This document shows, piece after piece, positions 43,675 to 52,561 of a stretch of 64,000 nt of DNA. Origin of the DNA: Roseiarcus sp963737365 (lineage in GTDB: Bacteria; Pseudomonadota; Alphaproteobacteria; Rhizobiales; Beijerinckiaceae). The translations under genes and the position numbers were made by a program. The notes beneath the pieces were generated by a model that saw only the letters and a list, made by a program, of their open reading frames with translations, did not search any database and was not told the DNA's origin. Numbering within the stretch: the first letter of the stretch is position 1; the number at the start of each line of letters is the position of its first letter. The stretch is from NCBI GenBank assembly GCA_963737365.1, contig CAVTSD010000001.1, forward strand, positions 124,001-188,000, written 5' to 3'.

Positions 43675-44321
43675 TGAAGCGGACAATCCTGATCGCTCGC
43701 GTTCTGCGCCGTTCGCGGACATTCCTCGCGGACGCCGCAGGCGTGGCGGCTGTTGAGCTCGCGCTTATCCTGCCGCTCATGCTAATACTGCTGAGCCTGG
43801 TCCTCTATGGCGGCCAAGCCTATAGCGTGCAACGCAAAGTGACCCTGGCCGCGACCACGGTCGCCAATATTTTTGCCCAGGCCAACAACGTCAACACCTC
43901 CACGATTACCGCCGCTGAGCTCAACCAGATCCTCTCCTACCCGAACCTGATCCTCTATCCTTACGACGGCAGCACCGCCGCTGTCGTGGTGTCGCAGTTG
44001 CTGGTCACCACCTCGAACGGGACCGCGACCGGCACGGTGTGCGGCAGCTGGCCGAACGCGAACGGAACAGCGCGCCCCACCGGCTCGCAAATTTCGATTG
44101 ATCCCTCGATCGCCTCCGCCTTTTCCACCTCGGGCGCGAATACCAATCCCGTCGCTTGCGGCAGTATCCCCGCCAATAGCGTTCCAACCAACTACGTCGT
44201 TCTCGGCGAGGTGAATTATCCGTTCCAGCCGACCGGAATCTATCTCCCGGTTTCAGCGATGACCCTGCACAACTCGATCATCATGATCCCGCGGGTCGCG
44301 AGCCCGATCATTGTGCAGTGA
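43674..44321 (+). CDS. TadE/TadG-like pilus assembly protein
   Basis: 215 residues from the ATG at 43,674, which shares one base with the previous stop. After a basic leader the TadE-type helix reads GVAAVELALILPLMLILLSL. The rest is a Ser/Thr/Asn-rich periplasmic domain with paired cysteines (GTVCGSW, VACGS). It is coupled to the preceding TadE protein and probably works with it and with the TadG-like protein encoded on the other strand at 45,721. Confidence 0.82.
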   Translation: MKRTILIARVLRRSRTFLADAAGVAAVELALILPLMLILLSLVLYGGQAYSVQRKVTLAATTVANIFAQANNVNTSTITAAELNQILSYPNLILYPYDGSTAAVVVSQLLVTTSNGTATGTVCGSWPNANGTARPTGSQISIDPSIASAFSTSGANTNPVACGSIPANSVPTNYVVLGEVNYPFQPTGIYLPVSAMTLHNSIIMIPRVASPIIVQ

Positions 44322-44377
44322 AGAAAGCGAAGCGCGCCTTCATAGGGCCGCCGCGTCGGAATTGGGCGCCTCGCCCA

Positions 44378-45196
44378 TCATGGTTCTTTGAGAAAAGTCA
44401 GGACCGCGCGTTCGAACGCCTTCGGGTTGTCGACATTGGACGAGTGCGAGGCGTGGGGAATAACGACGCGCCGCGAGTCGCTCAACGCGCTCTCGAGCCC
44501 GTCAAGGATGTGATGGAACGAGGCCGGAGATCGTTCGCCCGCAACGAGCAGGGTACGCGCTTTGATGGCCTCGGCGTCGCCGCGCGCGAATGGCGCACGT
44601 TGCTCCTTGATTTGGCCAACCAGCGTGGCTGCATTGTCGCGAAGCATCTGACGTATAGGTTCCGGCGTGCTGTCCCAGCCGCCCGGTCCGATAAGCACGT
44701 CGATGGTCGCTCGGAGACCTTCGTCGATCTCGCCGCGCCGAATTCGTTCGACCGCCTTCGCGTATAACGAGCCCAGCGCGATCGTCGGCGGAGCCGACGC
44801 AAGCCCTGTTTCGAGATCCGCCGCCAGCACGCCTCCCGGTTCAACGAGGACCAGCGAGCGGATTAGCTCAGGATAATCCTGCGCCACCCGGAACGCGATA
44901 TGCCCGCCGCGGGAATGACCGAGCAGGTGAACCGGTCCGGCGTCTAGCGCGGTAATGAAGCTGGCGACATCCGTTGTGTGCTGCTGAACGGTGAAATCGT
45001 CGCCATCCCCGTCCCATTTTTCCGGCCAGCAATGCCGGAGGCTGACGGCGATTGTGCGGTAATTCGCGCCGAACGGGCCCATCTGGCCCGTCCAATGGCG
45101 ATAGTCGCACAACGTGCCGTGAACCAGCACGAAAGGAGCGCCCGACCCCTGCTCGATGAACGCCATGTCATAGTCGTTCACCCGCAAAGTCGGCAT
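44378..45196 (-). CDS. Alpha/beta-hydrolase
   Basis: 272 residues. The oxyanion motif is VLVHGTLCDYRHW, the nucleophile elbow is GHSRGGHIAF (Ser about residue 94) and the catalytic His lies in IPHASHSSNVDNP near the end. The acid is probably in LLVAGERSPAS. Family members hydrolyse esters, haloalkanes or lactones; no substrate can be named. Convergent with the TadE/G pair. Confidence 0.88.
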   Translation of the reverse strand: MPTLRVNDYDMAFIEQGSGAPFVLVHGTLCDYRHWTGQMGPFGANYRTIAVSLRHCWPEKWDGDGDDFTVQQHTTDVASFITALDAGPVHLLGHSRGGHIAFRVAQDYPELIRSLVLVEPGGVLAADLETGLASAPPTIALGSLYAKAVERIRRGEIDEGLRATIDVLIGPGGWDSTPEPIRQMLRDNAATLVGQIKEQRAPFARGDAEAIKARTLLVAGERSPASFHHILDGLESALSDSRRVVIPHASHSSNVDNPKAFERAVLTFLKEP

Positions 45197-45720
45197 GAGC
45201 TCTCAACAGTGGTTCCGGCGAAGTATTCTCCTATAACATCGACTGGTTTGCTGGCTATCGATCTTCTGTCCGGGCCTCGTTCTGCAGGGACGCGCCAAGC
45301 GCGCGATCAGATCTTCAGAAGAACCTGGCGCCGATGTCCGACCGCTCGCAGGGGACCCGCCGGTCACGGGGACGGTGCTGGGCAGGGCTTTCTGTCTCCA
45401 GGCCGTTAAGCCCGGATCGCTTGGCACTTGCCGACGCCAATGACTTTGCCTTGGATAAAACAGAAAGATGTGCTATGATTTTCTCTTCGGCGGATTATGC
45501 GTGTGCGAACGGTCTGGACAGAAATGGGGATAGAAATAGGGCAGGCTTGGATTGGGATTTAGGAAATGAAGCGGCGGGCAGAAAATTTTGTTTGAATCGG
45601 CCGTAACCCGTTGAAAAGGCTCATTTCGAAAAAATAAACGCTAGTAAATGCCAGCGATTTTACTAGCGTTTACTAGCGTTTAGAGGCGCTTACTGGCGTC
45701 TATTTAGGACTCGCTGTCGC
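45197..45720. other. Intergenic region with repeat array
   Basis: 524 bases without a supported gene. The right half is AT-rich and holds the 10-bp repeat array described separately. Confidence 0.5.
45634..45705 (+). repeat. Tandem 10-bp repeat array, first copy
   Basis: From 45,661 four 10-mers follow each other: TACTAGCGTT, TACTAGCGTT, TAGAGGCGCT, TACTGGCGTC, then TATTT. An inverse unit AAACGCTAGTAAAT lies just before at 45,636-45,649, making a larger inverted structure. A related array in opposite orientation is at 52,296-52,334. Confidence 0.75.
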
Positions 45721-47178
45721 CTATTGGGTCAGGTGGCCCGACTGCGTGACCGCGGCGAATAGGGCGGAGAGCGCGGCGCCGAGGTCGGAACCGATCGCCG
45801 CGTCGTAGAAGAGGCCGGGAGAGGCGCAGTCTTGCAGGGCTGGGCCAATGTCCGATTGGATGGGGGCGATCCAGCTCTCGTACCAGCTATTGGCCGGCAC
45901 GGCGAGATAGTCGGTATAAAGGATGGCGATCTTGATCCCGCGGTTCTTGATCGTCGTGCACCAGTTCGTGCTCTTTGAATTGCCGCCCGGAGCGCTCCCG
46001 AGATCGTTGATCGCTTGCTGGAGGCGGCCGCCGTTCTGCTCGTCCTCGACGCCGTCGGTAACGATGAAGAGCACTTCCTGAGGCGTGTCTCCGCTCTGGT
46101 TGGTGCCGTTGCCCGGGTTGGGAATGTAGCTCGCTTGGCTTAGTTTGCCCAGCGAATCGTCGTAGTTGGTGGCTACGTCGCCCCCGGGTGTGCTCGTGCC
46201 CGAGGAACATGTCGCGTTGGCGCAATCGTTGTTGTTCGAATACATCTCCATCACGCCAAAATTGACGGATGCGCTCGTCCAGCTGGAGGTATAGTTGGAG
46301 GTCAGCGGCATGATCTGGTTGAGGCCGATCGACCAGAGTGAGTCCATCGAATAGATTGAGAATCTGTACTGCGGCGGGGTCGCGAATACAGTTGACTGCG
46401 CGGTCGACTGCGCGGTCTGGAGCAGCGTCGAGACGCCGCTGTTCAGTTCGTCCAGACGCAACGTGATGCTGTTGTTGCGCGCGAACTGGTAGTTGTCGAT
46501 TTGCGCGCCCTGCGTCCCGACATTGCAATAGAGGCCGCCGCTTTGAGACGGCGCCGAGCCGTTGGCGCAAGGATTGCCCGCTGTATCGCCGTTGTTGGTG
46601 CTCGCCTGGTGGCAAGCAAAGGCGCAGCCGCCCGTCGTCTGTTTGGAGGTCAGATTCTGCATCTGGGTGATGCCGGCCTGCGTCGCCGGCAGCGCCATCG
46701 AGGGAGAATTGTCGAGAAGAACGTAGAAGTCGATATTCGGCGGCGCTTGCGCGCTCGCCTGCGCGGCGCCGGCAACTGCAAGCGAACTCGTGCCAAGCAC
46801 TTGAGCAAAGATGGTGTCGACGGAAGACGAATAGCTGACCGCGACGCTGCGGATGAGCGCGGTGGAACCCACCGTGACGGTGACCGTCACCTGCGTTGCG
46901 TGGGCGGTCAGGCCCGGTATGTTTTCGGTCAGCCCGTTGAACATCGACACCGCGGCGGCCTGAGCAACACTCGAGCTTTGCTGCAGCATCGCGGGGGTCA
47001 GCGCCGCGAGCGCGGCGGCGTCGGCTGCGGCGTTCAGTTTCGTGTGTATTTGCGCCGCCCGGCCGTAGTCGATCGCGGCGCCGGCGCCGAATATGAGCAT
47101 CGGCGCGACGAGCGCATACATCATCGCGACATTGCCGCGGCGGCTCCGCAATAGGCGATCAAAACCGAATGTCCACAC
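45721..47178 (-). CDS. TadG-like protein with von Willebrand A domain
   Basis: 485 residues. The N-terminal TadG/TadE-type segment is RRGNVAMMYALVAPMLIFGA followed by AAADAAALAAL. A vWA domain begins with NIDFYVLLDNSPSMALPA (MIDAS DxSxS) near residue 150 and continues with EVLFIVTDGVEDEQNGG. Several cysteine pairs (CAFACHQ, CANATCSSG) may form disulphides in the periplasm. Such proteins help anchor tad pili or serve as surface adhesion factors. The gene is separate from the tadE-like pair at 43-44 kb by a hydrolase and the repeat array. Confidence 0.85.
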   Translation of the reverse strand: MWTFGFDRLLRSRRGNVAMMYALVAPMLIFGAGAAIDYGRAAQIHTKLNAAADAAALAALTPAMLQQSSSVAQAAAVSMFNGLTENIPGLTAHATQVTVTVTVGSTALIRSVAVSYSSSVDTIFAQVLGTSSLAVAGAAQASAQAPPNIDFYVLLDNSPSMALPATQAGITQMQNLTSKQTTGGCAFACHQASTNNGDTAGNPCANGSAPSQSGGLYCNVGTQGAQIDNYQFARNNSITLRLDELNSGVSTLLQTAQSTAQSTVFATPPQYRFSIYSMDSLWSIGLNQIMPLTSNYTSSWTSASVNFGVMEMYSNNNDCANATCSSGTSTPGGDVATNYDDSLGKLSQASYIPNPGNGTNQSGDTPQEVLFIVTDGVEDEQNGGRLQQAINDLGSAPGGNSKSTNWCTTIKNRGIKIAILYTDYLAVPANSWYESWIAPIQSDIGPALQDCASPGLFYDAAIGSDLGAALSALFAAVTQSGHLTQ

Positions 47179-47726
47179 GGGGTCGGCCCCACATTTGTCG
47201 AAGCGCGCGAGTTTGAGAGACCCATGCGACCTCGGGTGAAAACTGGGTTTATCAAACTACCTGGAGGTTTATGTAGTTTTAACGGGTATCGAGCGATTTG
47301 CCCCAATGCTAAAGTTTTCCTCAGCGGCGCGCCGATTTTTCTTCCCTTTCAGCGCAGGAATCTCCGGCTGCGCGCTTTCTGCATGAGCGCCGGCGCGAAT
47401 TGTTGGACGCGTCTCTCATCTGGGTTGGGGGTCGCGAATGGCCCGAATTTCCGGGGATTTTTCTGATCCGAAGAGCCTGAATCCGCTTCGGCCCGTCGTC
47501 TGGCGCGCTCGCCGCAGTGGCACGGTTCGCCGTGGTAGCCATGACACTCGTAGCGGCTTTGCTATTCGGGAATTAACGTTTACGAACGGATGATCCCTGG
47601 GAAGGCCGCCCCTCTCGGGACCGTCTATCGACGCGACGCTTGAAGCGCGCTCGTCAGAGAATTGCGGCGAAAACGAAATCGCCCTATGCCGTGCCGACGC
47701 TGTCTCAGGAAAAGACCTCCCCGCGC
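47179..47726. other. Intergenic region between divergent genes
   Basis: 548 bases between the TadG-like gene and the lyase. The stretch 47,235-47,290 is AT-rich and probably holds the promoters. The lyase frame is open back to a TTG at 47,640, but the extension looks basic and unstructured. Nothing else is seen. Confidence 0.4.
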
Positions 47727-48770
47727 ATGAAAGCCCCCCGTCGGTATTTCGATCCGCTGGCGATCGGGGCCCCCCGCCCCCTGCTTGAGCTTCCATCGCG
47801 GCTTGAGCGCCTGATTCATTTCATTCCGCCGCACAATGAAAAGGTTCGCGCGAAGGCGGCCGAACTGGTCGGTCAGGTCGACGTCATCCTCGGCAATCTC
47901 GAAGATGCGATCCCGATCGACGCGAAGGAGGCGGCGCGGGAAGGCTTGATCGCGATGGCCAAGGCGATCGACTTCGGCTCGACCGGGCTTTGGGCCCGCG
48001 TCAATGCGCTGAATTCGCCCTGGTTCATCGACGATATGACCCGGCTGGTGGGTGAGATCGGCGACAAACTCGACGTGGTGATGGTCCCTAAGATCGAGGG
48101 CGACTGGGACATTCATTTCGTTGACCAGTACTTGGCGCTGCTCGAGGCGCGCAACGGTCTCAAGCGTCCCATTCTGGTGCATGCGATCTTGGAGACTGCC
48201 CAGGGCGTCAATAATGTCGAGGCGATCGCCGCCGCTTCGCCCCGGATGCAGGGCATGAGCCTCGGGCCGGCCGATCTCGCGGCGTCACGCGCGATGAAGA
48301 CCACCCGCGTCGGCGGCGGCCACCCCGACTATCGGGTCCTCGCAGACGCCGCCGAGGCCAACGCCAAGCGCGGCAGCTTCCAACAGGATCCGTGGCATTA
48401 CACGATCGCGCGGATGGTGGATGCCTGCGCGGCGAATGGCGTCAAGCCGTTCTATGGGCCATTCGGCGATTTCTCGGATCCGGCAGCGTGTGAGGCGCAA
48501 TTCCGCAATGCATTCCTCCTCGGCTGCGCGGGGGCGTGGACGCTCCATCCGAGCCAGATCGCCATCGCCAAGACCGTTTTCTCGCCCGACCCGGCGGAAG
48601 TCGCCTTCGCACGCAAGATCCTGGCGGCCATGCCCGATGGATCGGGCGCGGCGATGATCGACGGCAAGATGCAGGACGACGCGACCTGGAAACAGGCGCG
48701 CGTCATGGTCGATCTCGCCCAGCAGGTCGCGGCGAGAGATCCGCACTACGCGGCGCTTTACCACTTTTGA
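47727..48770 (+). CDS. HpcH/HpaI aldolase/citrate lyase family CoA-ester lyase
   Basis: About 347 residues from the ATG at 47,727. Family motifs are HFIPPHNEKVRAKAAELV, then LEDAIPIDAKEAAR (metal-binding Glu/Asp), TGLWARVNALNSPW (substrate Arg), VMVPKIEGDWDIHF and LETAQGVNNVEAIA. The long insert and the final helical lid resemble beta-methylmalyl/malyl-CoA lyases. These split malyl-CoA type thioesters in glyoxylate-related cycles. Without neighbours of that pathway, the exact substrate is open. Confidence 0.8.
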   Translation: MKAPRRYFDPLAIGAPRPLLELPSRLERLIHFIPPHNEKVRAKAAELVGQVDVILGNLEDAIPIDAKEAAREGLIAMAKAIDFGSTGLWARVNALNSPWFIDDMTRLVGEIGDKLDVVMVPKIEGDWDIHFVDQYLALLEARNGLKRPILVHAILETAQGVNNVEAIAAASPRMQGMSLGPADLAASRAMKTTRVGGGHPDYRVLADAAEANAKRGSFQQDPWHYTIARMVDACAANGVKPFYGPFGDFSDPAACEAQFRNAFLLGCAGAWTLHPSQIAIAKTVFSPDPAEVAFARKILAAMPDGSGAAMIDGKMQDDATWKQARVMVDLAQQVAARDPHYAALYHF

Positions 48771-48925
48771 GTGGCGCGGCCGAGCGCGGCCCGAATTTTG
48801 CTCCCTCACATCAGGCGCTGCGCCAAAAGAGCGGTGGGCAACTCGATTTGGCGGGTCGACAGAGGGTTCTTGTTTTGACGCGGCGCGCTATAACGGTTTA
48901 ACCTTGGGCAAGGAGATCGGAGGCT

Positions 48926-49258
48926 ATGGGCAGTCGAAACGCGAAATTCGGGATTGGCCAGGTCGTCAAACATCGATTCTACCCCTTCCGCGGGGTGATC
49001 TTCGACGTCGACCCGGTGTTCGCCAATACCGAGGAATGGTGGCGTTCGATACCTGCCGAGGTGCGCCCTGCGAAAGAGCAGCCGTTTTATCATCTCTACG
49101 CGGAGAATGAGGACAGCCAATATGTCGCTTATGTCTCCGAGCAGAACCTGCTGTCGGACGAATCCGGCGACCCAGTTCGGCATCCGCAGGTAAGGGAAGC
49201 CTTCGATCGGACCGAGGACGGTCGATATTGCGCCCGGGGTCGTTCGCGCTTGAGCTGA
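48926..49258 (+). CDS. hspQ: Heat shock protein HspQ
   Basis: 110 residues with AGGAGATCGGAGG before the ATG. The HspQ/YccV-like domain is complete: KFGIGQVVKHRFYPFRGVIF, DVDPVFANTEEWW, FYHLYAENEDSQYVAYVSEQ. HspQ binds hemimethylated DNA and acts as a specificity factor for Lon proteolysis in enterobacteria. The C-terminal 25 residues beyond the domain are arginine-rich. Confidence 0.93.
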   Translation: MGSRNAKFGIGQVVKHRFYPFRGVIFDVDPVFANTEEWWRSIPAEVRPAKEQPFYHLYAENEDSQYVAYVSEQNLLSDESGDPVRHPQVREAFDRTEDGRYCARGRSRLS

Positions 49259-49357
49259 AATGTCCAGCTCACCCCAGCACGAGAGCTAAAACCGACCCGC
49301 GGTTCGTTATCCCTGGCGCCAGGCCCCTCGCGTCGCGAGAGGCCTGGACGAGCCCGG

Positions 49358-50119
49358 TCACTTAGCCGGTGCGGCAGGAGCTGGGGCAGCAGGCGCGGCG
49401 GGAGCCGGCGCCGCGGGGGCGGCGCCACTCTGTTGCTGCTCAAGCGCTTTGCGCTGTTCTTCCGCCTTCTTCTGCAATTGCTGCTGCAACGCCTGGCGCT
49501 GCTGTTCCAGCACCTTGGGATCGGTGGGCTTGCCGTCAAAAGCCGTGCCCAGGTCCTTCAAAGGAATGTTAAACGTCAGCTCTCGTCCCGACGCATCGCC
49601 GCCCGGCACGCGCATGACGACAGCCATGTTCTGACCTTTTTTCAGCATTTCGACCGTTTTGGCGCCAATGTCGATTTCCGCCGAGCAGGCATTCTGGAAG
49701 CACATGTCGTACTTGCCCTCGATCGGCTCGTTCTTGTCGATAATGACGCGGAAGCCGGGCTTCAGCAGCATGCCGATCGGCAGGATCAAGAACCGCAACT
49801 TACGCCGCTCCTCGCCGGCGACGTCAAACAAGTTGACACTGACCATCGGCGGCTGATCGGCTGACGTCGAGAAGTCGCGCATCGTGGCGCAAGCTTCCTT
49901 GCCGTTGTTGGGCTGTTTGGCGCAGAATTTGGCCCATTGCGGCTCTGGCGACACCAGATCGACCTTCGACGGCGGAGCCGGCTGGCCCTGCGGCGCCTGA
50001 CCCGGAGCCCCAGGGGCGGCGGGCTGGGCCGGCTGCGTCTGCGCAAGGGCCGCGCCGACGAGCGCGGCGCTCACGGCGAGCGCCGCGGCGCCCAAGCGCA
50101 TGACTTGAAATCTCATCAA
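49358..50119 (-). CDS. Invasion-associated locus B (IalB) family protein
   Basis: 253 residues. A signal peptide (about 1-26, ending GAALA) and a Pro/Ala/Gln linker precede the IalB domain: WAKFCAKQPNNGKEACATMR, then LRFLILPIGMLLKPGFRVII and CFQNACSAEIDIG with four cysteines. The C-terminus is a Gln-rich helix followed by Ala/Pro repeats. IalB proteins are periplasmic or surface proteins, widespread in Rhizobiales and not limited to pathogens. Confidence 0.9.
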   Translation of the reverse strand: MMRFQVMRLGAAALAVSAALVGAALAQTQPAQPAAPGAPGQAPQGQPAPPSKVDLVSPEPQWAKFCAKQPNNGKEACATMRDFSTSADQPPMVSVNLFDVAGEERRKLRFLILPIGMLLKPGFRVIIDKNEPIEGKYDMCFQNACSAEIDIGAKTVEMLKKGQNMAVVMRVPGGDASGRELTFNIPLKDLGTAFDGKPTDPKVLEQQRQALQQQLQKKAEEQRKALEQQQSGAAPAAPAPAAPAAPAPAAPAK

Positions 50120-50409
50120 TCGTCCTTTCGAACTGTTAAACGGAAGCTGTTGCGCTTCGCCTTGCGCCAGAGCTACGCCTGTCGGCGTTCAGGAACCGGT
50201 GTCGGCGAGCCTCGAGGGGACCTCATCGCGCGAGACGCGATGAACGCGCCGCAGATTGGCGCTCCTCTTTCCATATTCGGCGCAACATTCCAATAGCATT
50301 TCGCCCTTCAACCATCCGCCTTGGGCAAAAAAGCGACTGACTGCGCGCCGCCAGCCAGAAGTTGGCTACAGGTGGGAATTCGTTGACCGCCGATGATAGA
50401 GAGACGGCG

Positions 50410-52221
50410 ATGATCGGCTGGCCGATTCGCTTCTTCCTCAGCGCCGCGCTTGCGATTGCGCTTGCGTGGCAGCCTGCGATTGCGGGCAGCGTCGGCCCGC
50501 CTGCGGGCGCGATTGCGATGCACGGCGAGCCGGCCCTGCCGCCGGACTTCGACCACCTGCCTTATGTGAACCCGCAAGCGCCAAAAGGGGGGGCGCTCAA
50601 TCTCGCCTATCTCGGCGCCTTCGACAGCCTCAATCCCTACAACGTGAAGGCTCTGTCGACAGCGCAGGGCCTCATCGGCAACGTCTACCAGTCGCTGATG
50701 ACGCGCTCCGCCGACGAACCCTTCACCCTCTACGGCCTCATCGCCAAGAGCATCGAAACCGACGCGGCGCGCGATCACGTCGTCTTCCATCTCGATCCGA
50801 CCGCCAAGTTTTCTGATGGATCGGCAATCACTTCGGCCGACGTCGTGTTCACTTTCAACCTCCTCAAGGCCAAGGGCCGTCCCCAGCAGCGCGCCGCTTT
50901 TTCGCTGGTCAAAAGCATCGACGCGCCAGACGACTGGACTGTGGCTTATGACCTTTCCGGCGCGAACGATCGCGAATTGCCGTTGACGCTCGCGATCATG
51001 CCGGTCCTGTCCCGCGCTCACGTCGACGCCGAGCATTTCGAGGATCAGACGCTGCAGATTCCGGTTGGCTCCGGCCCCTATCGGGTCGCGGAGGTCAAGC
51101 CGGGGGAGCGCCTGGTGCTCGAGCGCGACCCCAATTATTGGGCGAAGGACCTGCCGATTGCGCGCGGGCTCTACAATTTCGACCGGATTCGCATTGATTA
51201 TTATCGCGACGCGACGGCGATGTTCGAGGCCTTCAAGGCCGGCCTGATCGACTATCGGGTCGAGGACGACGCCAACCGGTGGCGCAACGGCTATGACTTT
51301 CCCGCCGCCACGGACGGGCGCGTGATCAAGGCCGCCATTCCGAGCGGCCTGCCGAAGGGCGTTTCCGGCTTTGCCTTCAACACCCGCCGACCGCCGTTCG
51401 CCGACGTCCGCGTGCGCGAGGCGCTGGCGTCGATGTTCGACTTCGAGTGGATCAACGCTAACCTGTTCGCCGGCGCCTACAAGCGGTCCGAGGGGTTCTT
51501 CGATGACAGCGAATTGTCGTCGATCGGCCGTCCGGCGTCGGAGCGAGAGCGGGCCCTGCTGAAGCCCTATCCCGGCCCGGTGCGCGACGACGTGATGGAA
51601 GGCCGCTGGCGCGCCCCGGTTTCGGATGGTTCGGGCCGCGACCGAACGATCGCCAAAAGCGCGCTCGATGAGCTAGTCGCCGCCGGCTATTCGCTTCGCG
51701 ACGGGCGGCTCGTGGACTCGCATGGCGCGCAGCTCGCGTTCGAGATCCTGGTCCGGAACCGCGACGAGGAGCGGCTTGCCTTGGCCTACGCCCGAAATCT
51801 GGCTCGGATCGGGGTCGCGGCGAGCGTGCGGCTCGTGGACGAAGTGCAGTTCCAGCGCCGGCGCACGAGTTTCGACTTCGACATGATGATCGGCTCGTGG
51901 ATCGCCTCGCCCTCGCCAGGCAATGAGCAGCGCGGCCGATGGAGCTCGGCCGCCGCCGACGCCCCGGGCGCCTACAACATCTCGGGCGTTCGCTCGCCAG
52001 CGGTCGACGCCATGATCGCCGCGATCCTCGCCGCCAACACCAACGAGGACTTCGTCGCCGCAGTGCGGGCGCTCGACCGGCTGCTCATCTCCGGCTTCTA
52101 TATTGTGCCTCTCTATTATGCGCCCGAGCAGTGGATCGCCTATTGGGCAAAGCTAGGCCGACCCGACAAGACGCCGCTGTTCGGTGTCGAGCTTTCGACC
52201 TGGTGGCGCAAGCAGCCTTGA
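50410..52221 (+). CDS. Peptide ABC transporter substrate-binding protein (YejA-like)
   Basis: 603 residues from the ATG at 50,410, with GAGACGG upstream. A signal peptide ends near QPAIA. SBP_bac_5 features are YVNPQAPKGGALNLAYLGAF, DSLNPYNVKAL, SDGSAITSADVVFTFNLL and VGSGPYRVAEVKPGERLVLE. YejA-type proteins bind oligopeptides such as microcin C. The permease and ATPase genes that usually follow are absent: the accessory region begins immediately downstream. Confidence 0.9.
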   Translation: MIGWPIRFFLSAALAIALAWQPAIAGSVGPPAGAIAMHGEPALPPDFDHLPYVNPQAPKGGALNLAYLGAFDSLNPYNVKALSTAQGLIGNVYQSLMTRSADEPFTLYGLIAKSIETDAARDHVVFHLDPTAKFSDGSAITSADVVFTFNLLKAKGRPQQRAAFSLVKSIDAPDDWTVAYDLSGANDRELPLTLAIMPVLSRAHVDAEHFEDQTLQIPVGSGPYRVAEVKPGERLVLERDPNYWAKDLPIARGLYNFDRIRIDYYRDATAMFEAFKAGLIDYRVEDDANRWRNGYDFPAATDGRVIKAAIPSGLPKGVSGFAFNTRRPPFADVRVREALASMFDFEWINANLFAGAYKRSEGFFDDSELSSIGRPASERERALLKPYPGPVRDDVMEGRWRAPVSDGSGRDRTIAKSALDELVAAGYSLRDGRLVDSHGAQLAFEILVRNRDEERLALAYARNLARIGVAASVRLVDEVQFQRRRTSFDFDMMIGSWIASPSPGNEQRGRWSSAAADAPGAYNISGVRSPAVDAMIAAILAANTNEDFVAAVRALDRLLISGFYIVPLYYAPEQWIAYWAKLGRPDKTPLFGVELSTWWRKQP

Positions 52222-52561
52222 TAATCTTTCCCGGTCGGGACGGTTTTTCATGCAACCGGGGCGTGAGCGCTGGCCGTCCAAATTCAAATAAGAGCAAATA
52301 AACGCGCTTAAACGAGCGTAAACGCTAGTAAAATAGGGGTGACATAGGAAGCGACCACCCCGGACCACAAAATTGCGTTACACGATTAAGCAGCGCAGAC
52401 ATGGCCCGACATCACCGCGCGACATCATCCAACGCATTCGCCTAACTCTCAGTATAGGTTGATTTGCTGTTCGATTTAACTACGATATTTCAAGCAATCG
52501 ATATCGCGCGCCTGTGCTATCTATTTAATTAATACAATACTTTCCTTTTCATATCGCGTAT
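52222..52561. other. Junction between chromosomal genes and second accessory region
   Basis: 340 bases without a gene. Includes the inverted 10-bp array at 52,296-52,334 and then an AT-rich stretch to 52,560. Composition changes here from high GC to mixed, which fits an island boundary. Confidence 0.45.
52296..52334 (-). repeat. Tandem 10-bp repeat array, second copy, inverted
   Basis: Plus strand: AAATA, then AACGCGCTTA, AACGAGCGTA, AACGCTAGTA and AAAT. Read on the minus strand this is TACTAGCGTT, TACGCTCGTT, TAAGCGCGTT, TATTT, the same layout as the array at 45,661-45,705. Confidence 0.75.

Noticed and set aside
45406..45606. Small plus-strand frame in the gap after the hydrolase
   Set aside because: No ribosome binding site, atypical composition and no recognisable motif.
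45634..45705. CRISPR array near 45.6 kb
   Set aside because: The repeats are 10 bp, contiguous and without spacers.
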